Origin: Ilumatobacteraceae bacterium
GTDB taxonomy: Bacteria > Actinomycetota > Acidimicrobiia > Acidimicrobiales > Ilumatobacteraceae
Direction: 5' to 3'
Assembly (NCBI GenBank): GCA_024644465.1
Contig: JAHEKY010000016.1
Location: forward strand, 1-43,240
DNA: 43,240 nt
The position numbers and the translations under genes are program-made. Each line of letters starts with the position of its first letter. Position 1 is the stretch's first letter. The notes beneath the pieces were generated by a model. It was given only the letters and a program-made list of their open reading frames with translations. It searched no databases and was not told where the DNA came from. Positions 24,213-32,407 of this stretch are shown one piece after another.

Positions 24213-25243
24213 CGCGGCACCTCCAACCGGTGGAGGACCGTGCCGGACGTGTCGAGGAACTCGACGGTCAGTTCCGCGCCCGCATCGAGGCCGCGCGCTT
24301 CGAACGACGCGAACCGTCGGTGGGGCATCGACGGGTCGCGCGGCGCGGCCACTTCGGCGATCGTGATGCCGTCACGGCGGATCCGGATCGATGCGTCATC
24401 GTCGGTGGCGGTCACGATGTACACGTCGTCGACCCAACGCCCGACGGAACGGGTGTCGTCGTCCGTGCCGGGGCCGTAGCTGCTCCACAGCTGGATGCGA
24501 ACGCCGGTCTGCAGCGACCCGGCCAACGACCGGTCCATCCGGCCGGCCTCGGGGATCTCCGGTGACCGCTCGTCGACGACGACGCGGTCGGCGTCGTCGA
24601 CCGTTGCGAAGCCGGCCGACGCCGTGAGGCGGGCCCACGTCTCGTCGGTGACCATCACGATCTGGTCGGCGATGTCGACGACCTCGGCGAGTCGCCACGA
24701 CCCGTCGGCGAGGACCTCGACGACGACACCGGGCTGTTCGACCCATCGGACCGAGAATCCGGCGTCCTCCGACCCGGTGACCTCGGCGACGGTGGCGCGG
24801 ACGGCGACGGGGTTTCCACCGGCCGTCTCGATCGAGTCGCCGGGTTGCTGGCGGTGGGTCCTGATCGTGAGTTCCCGAACACCGTCGCCGAAGCCGAGCG
24901 TGTCGGTGTCCGCCGTGCTCTCGATCGTCAGCAGGCCGAACCCGGCGGGGATCGCCGAGAGCGTCGCATGCCGGACACGGGTGGTCAGCTGCTCGATCGA
25001 CGATGCCGGACCACCGTCGTCGGGGCTGATCCACGTGAGCGCACCCACACCGCCGAGCACGAGGAGCAGCGACGCCGCGACGAGGAGCCAGGCGGATGGA
25101 CGTCCGCCACTCGCGTCGACTGGATCGGGCCTCGGCGACGTGACCGCCGAGACGGGCGGCGTCACGACGGCCGTCGACGCGGCGACGGCGTCGTACGTGC
25201 GGCGGAGGCGGCCGGCGAGCTCGTCGTCGGACAGCATCGTCAC
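24209..25243 (-). CDS. Single-pass membrane protein, probable anti-sigma factor
   Basis: A 344-residue protein. A cytosolic segment of about 50 residues (MLSDDELAGRLRRTYDAV) is followed by one membrane helix (about 51-72) and a ~270-residue extracytoplasmic beta-rich region. The layout and overlap with the ECF sigma gene are those of a membrane anti-sigma factor; the short cytosolic part would bind the sigma. I see no HxxxCxxC zinc motif, so it is not a ZAS-type anti-sigma. The GTG at 25243 overlaps the sigma stop (GTGA) and has AGGAG 5 nt upstream; an ATG at 25237 is in frame. Function rests on context. Confidence 0.7.
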   Translation of the reverse strand: MTMLSDDELAGRLRRTYDAVAASTAVVTPPVSAVTSPRPDPVDASGGRPSAWLLVAASLLLVLGGVGALTWISPDDGGPASSIEQLTTRVRHATLSAIPAGFGLLTIESTADTDTLGFGDGVRELTIRTHRQQPGDSIETAGGNPVAVRATVAEVTGSEDAGFSVRWVEQPGVVVEVLADGSWRLAEVVDIADQIVMVTDETWARLTASAGFATVDDADRVVVDERSPEIPEAGRMDRSLAGSLQTGVRIQLWSSYGPGTDDDTRSVGRWVDDVYIVTATDDDASIRIRRDGITIAEVAAPRDPSMPHRRFASFEARGLDAGAELTVEFLDTSGTVLHRLEVPR

Positions 25244-25728
25244 GACAGCTCCTCTCTCAATCGGGCGAGGCCGCGGTGGGTCTGCGCCTTCACCGTGCCC
25301 ACACGCAGCCCGAGCACCCGCGCGACGTCCGCTTCGCTCAGATCCTCGTAGAACCGCAGCGCGAGGACGAGCCGATACTTCGCCGGCAATCGGCACAGCG
25401 CGTTCCAGGTCTCGTCGATCTCGCCGATCCCGGTCGGCGCCGGCCCGTCGGTTGCCCGCGTTTCGGTTCGCGCCGCTCTGCCGAGGTGGGTTCGGCAGAG
25501 GTTGACCAGCGCGGTGTGGACGAAGCCGGCAGGATTGTCGACCCGCTCCCATGCGCCGTAGAGGCGGACGAACGCCTCCTGCGTCAGCTCCTCGGCGACT
25601 GCGTGCGAGCCGACGATCATCCGGGCAAGCCGGACGAGCGGTGCGTAGCGGTCGGCGTAGACGGTTGCGAACGACGGCGCTGCGGCCCCGACCGCCGCAT
25701 CCTCGGACCTGCTCACACAGCCAACCAT
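25240..25728 (-). CDS. ECF-family RNA polymerase sigma factor
   Basis: A 162-residue sigma-70-family ECF factor. Region 2 (FATVYADRYAPLVRLARMIV, then ELTQEAFVRLYGAW) and region 4 (LPAKYRLVLALRFYEDLSEADVA, then GTVKAQTHRGLARLREEL) are complete, joined by a short linker. There is no extra C-terminal domain. The ATG at 25728 is chosen; a GTG at 25716 is a shorter option. No Shine-Dalgarno is present, and the putative promoter below would place the transcript start almost at the ATG. The gene overlaps the downstream membrane anti-sigma candidate by GTGA. The regulated genes are not known beyond likely self-control. Confidence 0.88.
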   Translation of the reverse strand: MVGCVSRSEDAAVGAAAPSFATVYADRYAPLVRLARMIVGSHAVAEELTQEAFVRLYGAWERVDNPAGFVHTALVNLCRTHLGRAARTETRATDGPAPTGIGEIDETWNALCRLPAKYRLVLALRFYEDLSEADVARVLGLRVGTVKAQTHRGLARLREELS

Positions 25729-25737
25729 TGCACCAAT

Positions 25738-25762
25738 GACCAGCGACGACCCGAAAAGGTTG
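25738..25762 (-). promoter_or_regulatory. Candidate ECF-type autoregulatory promoter
   Basis: On the minus strand, an AAC-containing element (GCAACC) and a GTC element are separated by 18 nt between AAC and GTC. This resembles actinobacterial ECF promoters (-35 AAC, -10 GTC). It lies just upstream of the sigma gene and would give a near-leaderless mRNA. Speculative. Confidence 0.35.
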
Positions 25763-25776
25763 CAGTCGCGTCGAAG

Positions 25777-25782
25777 TATCCT
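25777..25782 (+). promoter_or_regulatory. -10 box candidate (TATCCT) for the VOC gene
   Basis: TATCCT lies 8 nt before the ATG at 25791, close to the leaderless arrangement seen elsewhere. It shares the short divergent gap with the ECF promoter. Confidence 0.4.
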
Positions 25783-25790
25783 GCGATGCC

Positions 25791-26165
25791 ATGATCCGCG
25801 TCCAGCCGATGGTCGTCGTCCACGATGTCGAAGCCGCGTCCGAATGGTTCCAGCAGGTGGTCGGGCTGACGTCGGGCCACGGCGGAGCCGAGTACGAGAT
25901 GCTGATGGACGGCGACGCACTGGTCGCCCAGTTGCATGACTGGGACGCCGACGAGCATCCCCATCTCGGCGACCCGACCGACCCCTCGCGAGGCAACGGT
26001 GTCCTGCTGTGGTTCGCGGTCGACGACTTCGACGCCGCGGTCGAGCGCGTTCGGGCGAGTGGTTCGGAGGTGCTCGACGGCCCGCTCGTCAACCCGAACT
26101 CGCACCAGCGCGAGGTCTGGGTCCGCGGCCCCGACGGCTACACGGTCGTGCTCGCCGGCCAGTGA
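25791..26165 (+). CDS. VOC superfamily (glyoxalase/bleomycin-resistance-like) protein
   Basis: A 124-residue single-domain VOC protein: MIRVQPMVVVHDVEAASEWFQ at the start, then LWFAVDDFDAAVERVRASG, ending with VWVRGPDGYTVVLAG. The paired beta-alpha-beta-beta-beta units are visible. The fold covers isomerases, dioxygenases and drug-sequestering proteins; with no clear metal-ligand set I cannot choose. It is divergent from the ECF sigma gene, with only 62 bp between start codons. Confidence 0.8.
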   Translation: MIRVQPMVVVHDVEAASEWFQQVVGLTSGHGGAEYEMLMDGDALVAQLHDWDADEHPHLGDPTDPSRGNGVLLWFAVDDFDAAVERVRASGSEVLDGPLVNPNSHQREVWVRGPDGYTVVLAGQ

Positions 26166-26222
26166 CGCCGATCCGAGTCGCGACGAGTCGCGTCCGCGTC
26201 TTCGTCGCGCCGGGTGCGGGCC

Positions 26223-26228
26223 TAAGGT
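26223..26228 (+). promoter_or_regulatory. -10 box of predicted leaderless promoter (TAAGGT)
   Basis: TAAGGT lies exactly 6 nt before the GTG at 26235. Confidence 0.5.
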
Positions 26229-26234
26229 GCCGGT

Positions 26235-27212
26235 GTGGGAGGGATCGACGCGAGCATCGGGGCACCGCGGTTCCCGTACCCCATCCCGTTCGGCTGGTTC
26301 TCCGCGTGTCGCGTCGCCGACCTGCCCTCCGACCTGATCGCCGCCGACGGCGAGGCGGGGTCCGTTTGGGCGTTCCGTGCGGTCGGCCGGGAGATGATCG
26401 CCTGGCACGACGGCGGGTCGTACCGCGTCGCCGACGCGTTCTGTCCCCACCTCGGTGCGCATCTCGGCGTCGGTGGTCGTGTCGACGACGGCTGCCTCGT
26501 CTGCCCGTTCCACGGCTGGGCCTACAACGGCGATGGCGCGAACGCGTCGATCCCGTTCACCGACCGGACGAACCCGCAGGCGACGCTGCGGATGTATCCC
26601 ACCGTCGTCACCGACGGCCACCTGCGCTTCTGGTACCACCCCGATCCGGCGGTCGCCCCGCTGTGGGACGTCCCGCAGCTGATCGGCGACGACATGGTGC
26701 GGTGTGGGTCGGCCGAATGGACGGTCGAGTCCTACTGGCAGGAGATGGCCGAGAACTCGGTCGACATGGCGCACTTCGTGGCCGTTCACGGCACGCCCGC
26801 GCTCGGCGAGGTCGGGAGTGTCGAGACCGACGGCCCGTTCCGGACCGTGGTCAACACGACGGTGTACTCCACCCCGCGGGGCGATCACGACGGTGAGCTG
26901 ACGGTCGCGATGTACGGGCCGGGAACGAGCGTCACCACGTTTGCGTTGTTCGGAACCGTGTCGCTCCTCGCCGCGACGACGCCGATCGACGACGGACGGT
27001 GCCGGATCACGTTCGACTACTTCCACGACGGTGACGAACTGTCGGCCACGATCGCCGCGGGCTTTGCGAAGGAAGTCGATCGCCAGTTCGAGCAGGACGT
27101 GCCGATCTGGGAGAACAAGCGGTTCGTCGCATCGCCCGCGCTCGCCCCGTACGAGCGACCGATCACCGAGTTCCGTGCCTGGGCGAGCCAGTTCTACGCA
27201 CCTGCCCCGTGA
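26235..27212 (+). CDS. Rieske non-heme iron oxygenase, KshA-like
   Basis: A 325-residue oxygenase alpha-subunit. The Rieske [2Fe-2S] ligands are C70, H72 (CPHLGAH), C90 and H93 (CPFHGW). The mononuclear iron site is in ENSVDMAHFVAVH (bridging D177; ligands H180 and H185), with D288 (QFEQDVPIWENK) as the third ligand. The C-terminal QFEQD-IWENK signature matches 3-ketosteroid 9-alpha-hydroxylase and related one-component-type alpha subunits. It needs a reductase, not seen here. The GTG at 26235 has the -10 box 6 nt upstream. The amidohydrolase gene follows 10 bp later, pointing to oxidation then hydrolysis of an organic substrate, identity unknown. Confidence 0.88.
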   Translation: MGGIDASIGAPRFPYPIPFGWFSACRVADLPSDLIAADGEAGSVWAFRAVGREMIAWHDGGSYRVADAFCPHLGAHLGVGGRVDDGCLVCPFHGWAYNGDGANASIPFTDRTNPQATLRMYPTVVTDGHLRFWYHPDPAVAPLWDVPQLIGDDMVRCGSAEWTVESYWQEMAENSVDMAHFVAVHGTPALGEVGSVETDGPFRTVVNTTVYSTPRGDHDGELTVAMYGPGTSVTTFALFGTVSLLAATTPIDDGRCRITFDYFHDGDELSATIAAGFAKEVDRQFEQDVPIWENKRFVASPALAPYERPITEFRAWASQFYAPAP

Positions 27213-27222
27213 GTGGCCCGGT

Positions 27223-28083
27223 GTGAGCTTCCCGGACGATCCCCGCGCGATCGATCTGATGATCGCGTTCCCGTTCCGCAAGGCGGAGGTGTACGAATTC
27301 CTGCGGGCGAACGCCAAGGACGACGCGACGCGAACGGGTGAGTTGGAGATGCCCGCTGGCTTCCTGTTCGACGAGGTCGGCGCCGACCCCGACGAGGACG
27401 CGGACGTGATCGAGACGTGCATCGCCGAGATGGACGCGAACGGCGTCGCGGCCGGGCTGTTCAACCTCGGCGACGACGCACTCGAGGCGAAACGGCGCTA
27501 CCCGGACCGGATCCACCTCTCGCTCGAAATCGACCCGAACGACATCGGTGCCGCCGTCGCCGCGATCCGCGTCGCGCACGCCGACCATGGCATCAAGGCG
27601 GTCACCAGCTTCCCGGCCGGATGCACGCCGCAGGTGCCGATCAGCGATCGCCGCTACTACCCGATCTACCAGACATGCGTCGACCTCGGCATCCCGATCT
27701 GCCTCACCGCAGGCGTGCCGGGCCCGCGCGTCCCCGGTGACTGCCAGCACGTCCGCCACTTCGACCAGGTCTGCTTCGACTTCCCGGAACTCGTCGTCGT
27801 GATGCGCCACGGAGGCGAACCCGACGAGGCGCTCGCGGTCAAGCTGATGCTGAAGTACCCCGGCCTGCACTACTCGACGTCCGCGTTCTCGCCGAAGCAC
27901 TACCCGCAGGCGATCATCGACTTCGCCAACACGCGCGGTACCGACAAGATCATGTACGCGGGGTACTACCCGATGGGGCTGTCGCTGGGCCGAATCTTCG
28001 CCGAGTTGCCGGCGGTGCCGTTCCGCGACGAGGTCTGGGCGCCCTTCCTGCGCGAGAACGCCCATCGCGTGTTCGACCTCTGA
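27223..28083 (+). CDS. Amidohydrolase-family (TIM-barrel) protein
   Basis: A 286-residue amidohydrolase-2-like protein. It lacks the N-terminal HxH usually seen in metal-dependent members; residues here are LMIAFPF. Later motifs MRHGGEPDEALAVKLMLKYPG, YSTSAFSPKHYPQAII and TDKIMYAGYYPMG are typical of the ACMSD/gamma-resorcylate decarboxylase-like branch. It may hydrolyse or decarboxylate a ring-cleavage product. The GTG at 27223 lies 10 bp after the Rieske oxygenase stop, so they are probably one operon. The substrate is unknown. Confidence 0.8.
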   Translation: MSFPDDPRAIDLMIAFPFRKAEVYEFLRANAKDDATRTGELEMPAGFLFDEVGADPDEDADVIETCIAEMDANGVAAGLFNLGDDALEAKRRYPDRIHLSLEIDPNDIGAAVAAIRVAHADHGIKAVTSFPAGCTPQVPISDRRYYPIYQTCVDLGIPICLTAGVPGPRVPGDCQHVRHFDQVCFDFPELVVVMRHGGEPDEALAVKLMLKYPGLHYSTSAFSPKHYPQAIIDFANTRGTDKIMYAGYYPMGLSLGRIFAELPAVPFRDEVWAPFLRENAHRVFDL

Positions 28084-28149
28084 ACGCAATCTTGACGATC
28101 GGCGGCGACGCCGGCGGAACCCGAGCGGTCCGCCAGACGTCCAACCGTC

Positions 28150-30579
28150 ATGAAGAGCTCGACGACCGTCCAACTGATGACGCTCGCGCTCGTCGCCGCG
28201 GCGTGTTCCAGCTCGCCGGGCGTCGGCGTCTCCGACAGCGCACCGAACAGCACCACGGCCCCGCCGACGACCGAACCGGGCGGCACGCCGGGCCCGGGCG
28301 AGGGCGGCGGCGTCGGCCCCGTCGGGTTCGCGCCCGCACCGCTGCAGCAATTCGACGACTGCGCGACGTTCCTCGACCACGTCCGTGGTGAGGCTGCGGA
28401 GCGGGTGGGCCCGTACGGGTTCGGCACCGGATGGCACGGACCGATCGACATGTTCGCGTTGGAGGACGCGGCTGCCGTCGACGAGGTCGCTGCATCGAAC
28501 GGCGCACCCGCGGCAACCGCCCCGGGGTCCCGGGCGGCGGGCGGCGATGACACCGGCGGCGACGGTGGTGCCGTCTCGGGCACGAACGTCCAGGTGGAGG
28601 GCGTCGACGAGCCGGACATCGTGAAGACCGACGGCGACCGCGTGCTCGCCGTGGCGAACGGTGTGCTCCACTACATCGACATCGACCCCGACGGATCGGG
28701 CGGCACGTGGCGGGGTTCGATCGCGCTGCACGAACTCGGCACGAGCTACGGCTTCGGCCACGAGATCTTCGTCGTCGGCGATCGGGCGTTCGTGTTCACC
28801 CAGAACGACGTCTTCTACGGCGGCCATCCCATCCCGATGCCGGTGGACGACGTGGTCGCGGCACCGCCCGTCGAGGAGACCGTTGACGGTACCGTCGACG
28901 CCGAGGAGGAGTTCGCGACCCCGCCTGCCGACGAGGTCGAGCCGCTGCCGCCGGTCATCGTGCCGGACCGGGGCGACGAAGGGCCGTCGCTGTCGATCGT
29001 CGAGGTCGACCTGACGAACCCTGCCGACCTGCGGGTCCGCAACACGATGACGATCGAAGGGCGCTACGTCAGCGCCCGCGCCACCGGCACGACCGCCCGC
29101 GTCGTCGTGACATCTCCGCCCGACGACCTCGGGTTCGTCTACCCGTCGCACCCGGGTTCCGAGGACGTCGCCGAGCGGACGAACCGCGAGATCGTGCTCG
29201 CCTCCACGGTCGAGGACTGGGTGCCCACCTTCGCGCTGAGCGGGCCGGCTGGCACCACGTCCGGCCAGCTCGCCGCGTGCGGCGACATCCACGCGCCGGC
29301 CGAATTCAGCGGCTTCGAGATGCTGTCGATCGTCACGCTCGACCTCGGCGCCGAACTCGCCGCACCGACGGGCACGAGCTCCGTCATGGCGTCCGGCGAG
29401 ACGGTCTACGCCTCGCAGGACCGGCTCTACGTCTCGACCAACAAGTGGAATCCGTGGCCGACCGAGCAGCTCGACCGCCCGGACCGCTGGCCGGAGGAGC
29501 ACTACGAGACCGCCATCCACCGCTTCTCGATCGCGGGTGCAGGACCGGCCGCCTATGAGGCGTCCGGCGCGGTCGCGGGCCACCTGCTCAACCAGTTCTC
29601 GATGAACGATCGCGACGGCGTGCTCTACGCCGCGACGACGGAGGGCGCGCCGTGGACCGAATCCTCCGTGAGTCAGATCGTCGCACTGGAGCGCAACGGC
29701 GACCGGCTCGAGCCGATCGGCGTCGTCGGCGGGATGGGCCTCGGCGAGCGGATCTTCTCGGTTCGCTACGTCGGCGAACTCGCCTATGTGGTGACGTTCC
29801 GCCAGACCGATCCGTTCTACGTCGTCGACCTCACCGACCCCCGTGCGATGCGCGTCGCCGGCGAACTGAAGATCCCCGGCTTCTCGTCCTACCTCCACCC
29901 GATCGGTGAGCGGCTGGTACTGGGCGTCGGCCAGGACGCAACCGACCAGGGTCGGGTGACCGGAGCGAAGGTGTCGCTGTTCGACGTGAGCGATCCCGCC
30001 GATCCGATCGAGGTCGACGTGTGGACGATGCCGAACTCGTCGAGCATCGCCGAGTTCGACCATCGGGCGTTCCTCTACTGGGCGCCGACGAACACGGTCG
30101 TGTTGCCGCTCCAGTCGCACGGTGACCGGTTCGCCGGTGCGATCGTGTTCGACGTCTCGGCCGATGGCATCGTCGAGCGCGGCCGGATCACGCATTCCGA
30201 CGCCGACGACGGCCCGGTCGGGCGCACCGACTGTGAGATCGTCGACGTGGGCGACCTCGGGCCCGACACCGAGCTGTTCTGGATCGGCCAGGAGGGCGGT
30301 CAGGTGCAGCTGTGCGGGGCAACGGATGCGGGCGGTGCGACCGGTCTGTTCTGCGAGACGATCCCGGTCGACGAGGCGCAGTACTTCTGGGAGGGCTCGT
30401 CGGAAATCGACCTGACCGGCGTCGATCGGATGGAGCTGTGCTGGCCGGACTGGAACGGCTACCAGGTCGCCGTGCAACGCACGATGGTGATCGACGGCAG
30501 CGTGTGGACGCTCTCCCGCGAGCGTCTGCAGGCCAATGATCTCGACACGCTCTCCCGCACCGCTGCGATCGCCCTCTGA
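28150..30579 (+). CDS. Large secreted beta-propeller lipoprotein
   Basis: An 809-residue predicted lipoprotein (lipobox VAAAC, Cys19). A Thr/Pro/Gly-rich linker leads to a domain with GTNVQVEGVDEPDIVKTDGD at about residues 145-164. That is the hallmark of the beta-propeller domain family found in archaeal and actinobacterial secreted proteins. Blade-like repeats continue to the end. Its role is unknown; binding of protein or polymer at the cell surface is plausible. It starts 66 bp after the amidohydrolase, so operon membership is uncertain. Downstream lies a REP-like palindrome. Confidence 0.82.
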   Translation: MKSSTTVQLMTLALVAAACSSSPGVGVSDSAPNSTTAPPTTEPGGTPGPGEGGGVGPVGFAPAPLQQFDDCATFLDHVRGEAAERVGPYGFGTGWHGPIDMFALEDAAAVDEVAASNGAPAATAPGSRAAGGDDTGGDGGAVSGTNVQVEGVDEPDIVKTDGDRVLAVANGVLHYIDIDPDGSGGTWRGSIALHELGTSYGFGHEIFVVGDRAFVFTQNDVFYGGHPIPMPVDDVVAAPPVEETVDGTVDAEEEFATPPADEVEPLPPVIVPDRGDEGPSLSIVEVDLTNPADLRVRNTMTIEGRYVSARATGTTARVVVTSPPDDLGFVYPSHPGSEDVAERTNREIVLASTVEDWVPTFALSGPAGTTSGQLAACGDIHAPAEFSGFEMLSIVTLDLGAELAAPTGTSSVMASGETVYASQDRLYVSTNKWNPWPTEQLDRPDRWPEEHYETAIHRFSIAGAGPAAYEASGAVAGHLLNQFSMNDRDGVLYAATTEGAPWTESSVSQIVALERNGDRLEPIGVVGGMGLGERIFSVRYVGELAYVVTFRQTDPFYVVDLTDPRAMRVAGELKIPGFSSYLHPIGERLVLGVGQDATDQGRVTGAKVSLFDVSDPADPIEVDVWTMPNSSSIAEFDHRAFLYWAPTNTVVLPLQSHGDRFAGAIVFDVSADGIVERGRITHSDADDGPVGRTDCEIVDVGDLGPDTELFWIGQEGGQVQLCGATDAGGATGLFCETIPVDEAQYFWEGSSEIDLTGVDRMELCWPDWNGYQVAVQRTMVIDGSVWTLSRERLQANDLDTLSRTAAIAL

Positions 30580-30595
30580 CTCGACCGGACCGGGC

Positions 30596-30630
30596 GTGTC
30601 ACATCTGGTGCCAGGCACCCGATGTAACAC
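30596..30630. repeat. REP-like palindrome, copy 1
   Basis: Imperfect inverted repeat with 17-nt arms around a single A: GTGTCACATCTGGTGCC / GGCACCCGATGTAACAC, two mismatches. The core is GGTGCC-A-GGCACC. It resembles the palindrome at 35148-35172 (shared CATCTGGTGC) and sits 17 bp after a stop codon. Confidence 0.75.
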
Positions 30631-30662
30631 TGCTCACCACGAGTCGGACGGCGGCGGTTCTC

Positions 30663-30668
30663 TAGGCT
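30663..30668 (+). promoter_or_regulatory. -10 box (TAGGCT) of predicted leaderless transcript
   Basis: TAGGCT lies exactly 6 nt before the ATG at 30675, the start of a 14-codon reading frame upstream of the SDR gene. Confidence 0.45.
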
Positions 30669-30674
30669 CGGCTG

Positions 30675-30719
30675 ATGGTCGTACCAGCAGCTCTGGGCCG
30701 GGTTCGTCGTGAGCGGTGA
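30675..30719 (+). CDS. Possible 14-codon leader peptide overlapping the SDR start
   Basis: A short frame MVVPAALGRVRRER begins at the expected transcript start and stops at 30717-30719, so it overlaps the SDR start codon GTG (30709) in another frame. It may couple or tune SDR translation, or it may simply be a by-product of the leaderless promoter. Too short for coding statistics. Confidence 0.35.
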   Translation: MVVPAALGRVRRER

Positions 30720-31482
30720 CACAGCCGCTCGCACCGCGATCGTCACCGGCGGCGCCGGCGGGATCGGGGCGGCGATCGTGGCAGCGCTCACCGTCGACGG
30801 CTTCCGAGTCGCGGCGTGGGACCTCAGCGTCGAGACGTCGACGGAGGTCGGCCTCGACGGGTGCATCGACGTCGCCGTCGACCTCACGAGTGGCGAGTCG
30901 GTCGCGGCGGCCTACGCCACGACGGCCGAACTGCTCGCGGACGGAACGCAGCCGGCGGTGCCGGACGTCGTCGTGAACAACGCGGGCATCGACGTGATCG
31001 CGCCGTTCCTCGACACCGACGAGCGCGACTGGGACCGGATCATCGCCGTCAACCTGAAGGGGTTGTTCCACGTGTGCAAGGCGGTGCTGCCGCCGATGAT
31101 CGAGCGCGTCGCAGCGACGGAACGAGGCGCGACGATCGTCAACATCGCGTCCGACGCCGGCCGCGTCGGGTCGACCGGAGAAGCCGTCTACTCGGCGACG
31201 AAGGGCGGGGTCATCGCCTTCACGAAGACCCTCGCCCGCGAGCAGGCGCGCAACGGCGTGACGGTCAACTGTGTCTGCCCTGGCCCGACCGACACCGGCC
31301 TGCTCGACCAGCTCGCCGCGACGAACCAGCGGCTGTACGACGGGCTCGCGCGGGCGGTCCCGCTCGGGCGGATCGCCCAACCGACCGACATCGCCGGCGT
31401 CGTCGCCTTCCTCGCCTCGCCGGCGGCCGCCTACATGACCGGCCAGACGCTCTCGGTCAGCGGCGGCCTCACGATGGCCTGA
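30709..31482 (+). CDS. Short-chain dehydrogenase/reductase (SDR)
   Basis: A 257-residue classical SDR: TGGAGGIG (13-20), NNAG (90-93), catalytic Ser148 and the YSATK motif with Tyr161 and Lys165. The C-terminal PGPTDTGLL and the ending VSGGLTMA are typical of the FabG-like group. It would oxidise or reduce an alcohol/ketone with NAD(P). The acidic residue at the end of strand 2 (AAWDLS) suggests NAD preference. The GTG at 30709 has no strong Shine-Dalgarno and is covered by the 14-codon frame above. The natural substrate is not predictable. Confidence 0.88.
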   Translation: MSGDTAARTAIVTGGAGGIGAAIVAALTVDGFRVAAWDLSVETSTEVGLDGCIDVAVDLTSGESVAAAYATTAELLADGTQPAVPDVVVNNAGIDVIAPFLDTDERDWDRIIAVNLKGLFHVCKAVLPPMIERVAATERGATIVNIASDAGRVGSTGEAVYSATKGGVIAFTKTLAREQARNGVTVNCVCPGPTDTGLLDQLAATNQRLYDGLARAVPLGRIAQPTDIAGVVAFLASPAAAYMTGQTLSVSGGLTMA

Positions 31483-31581
31483 ACCCGGGGTGTCGCCGCG
31501 TCCGACCGGCCGACCGATTCACTGACCAGCGCCGGTCCGCTTCGTGGCGTGTTCGCCGGGACGCGTCCGTTGTGCAGCGGT

Positions 31582-31587
31582 TACCAT
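31582..31587 (+). promoter_or_regulatory. -10 box candidate (TACCAT) for the rsbQ-like gene
   Basis: TACCAT lies 7 nt before the GTG at 31595, supporting that start over the earlier GTG at 31544. Confidence 0.4.
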
Positions 31588-31594
31588 CCCGCTG

Positions 31595-32407
31595 GTGGAT
31601 GTGCTGCGACGCAACAACGTGAAGGTGTCCGGCGCGGCCGACGGCCCGCCGATGATGTTCGCCCACGGCTTCGGGTGCGACCAGCAGATGTGGCGCTGGG
31701 TCACACCGGCATTCGCCGACGACCACCGCATCGTCCTGTTCGATCATGTCGGCTGCGGTGGGTCCGACGCCTCGGCCTACGACCCGGCGTCGTACGAATC
31801 GCTCGATCGCTACGCCGCCGACGTGTTGGACATCATCCGCGAACTCGATCTGCGCGACGTCGTCTTCGTCGGCCATTCCGTCAGCTCGATGATCGGCGTG
31901 CTCGCGTCGATCGCCGAACCGGATCGCTTCGCCGGGCTCGTCCTCGTCGGGCCGTCGCCGCGGTACATCGACGACGAGGGCTATGTCGGCGGGTTCCGGG
32001 AGAGCGACATCAACGAGCTTCTCGACTCGCTGGACAGCAACTACCTCGGGTGGTCGCGGGCGATGGCCCCGACGATCATGGGCAATGCGGACCGACCGGA
32101 ACTGGGCGAAGAGCTGACCGACAGTTTCTGCCGAGTCGATCCCGCCATCGCCCGGCAGTTCGCACGCGTGACGTTCCTCGGTGACAACCGCGCCGACCTC
32201 GACCGGGTCGCGGTGCCGACGCTGATCCTGCAGTGTTCCGACGACGTCATCGCGCCGACCGCGGTGGGCGAGTACGTCCACGAGCGAATCGCAGACAGCA
32301 CGATCGAGGTGCTCGACGTCAGTGGGCATTGCCCGAACCTGTCCGCTCCCGAACAGACCGCGCAGGCGATCAGGCGGTTCGTCGATCGATCCGACGCACT
32401 GGTGTGA
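31595..32407 (+). CDS. rsbQ: RsbQ-like alpha/beta hydrolase (energy-stress signalling)
   Basis: A 270-residue alpha/beta hydrolase closely resembling B. subtilis RsbQ (from memory): RNNVKVSG, FAHGFGCDQQMWRWV, VLFDHVGCGGSDASAYD and GHSVSSMIG. The catalytic triad would be Ser95, Asp217 (CSDD) and His245 (GHCPNLS). RsbQ is required with the phosphatase RsbP for the energy-stress branch of the sigma-B pathway and is thought to supply a small hydrophobic ligand. Here it is followed by the RsbP-like gene, with the TGA overlapping the GTG start of rsbP. No anti-sigma, anti-anti-sigma or sigma-B gene is in the window. Confidence 0.9.
   Translation: MDVLRRNNVKVSGAADGPPMMFAHGFGCDQQMWRWVTPAFADDHRIVLFDHVGCGGSDASAYDPASYESLDRYAADVLDIIRELDLRDVVFVGHSVSSMIGVLASIAEPDRFAGLVLVGPSPRYIDDEGYVGGFRESDINELLDSLDSNYLGWSRAMAPTIMGNADRPELGEELTDSFCRVDPAIARQFARVTFLGDNRADLDRVAVPTLILQCSDDVIAPTAVGEYVHERIADSTIEVLDVSGHCPNLSAPEQTAQAIRRFVDRSDALV

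Noticed and set aside
27163-30630. Very long minus-strand open frame (over 1,100 codons)
   Set aside because: It is the antisense of the amidohydrolase and beta-propeller genes; its product is Arg/Asp/Val/His-rich without domains, a usual high-GC artefact.
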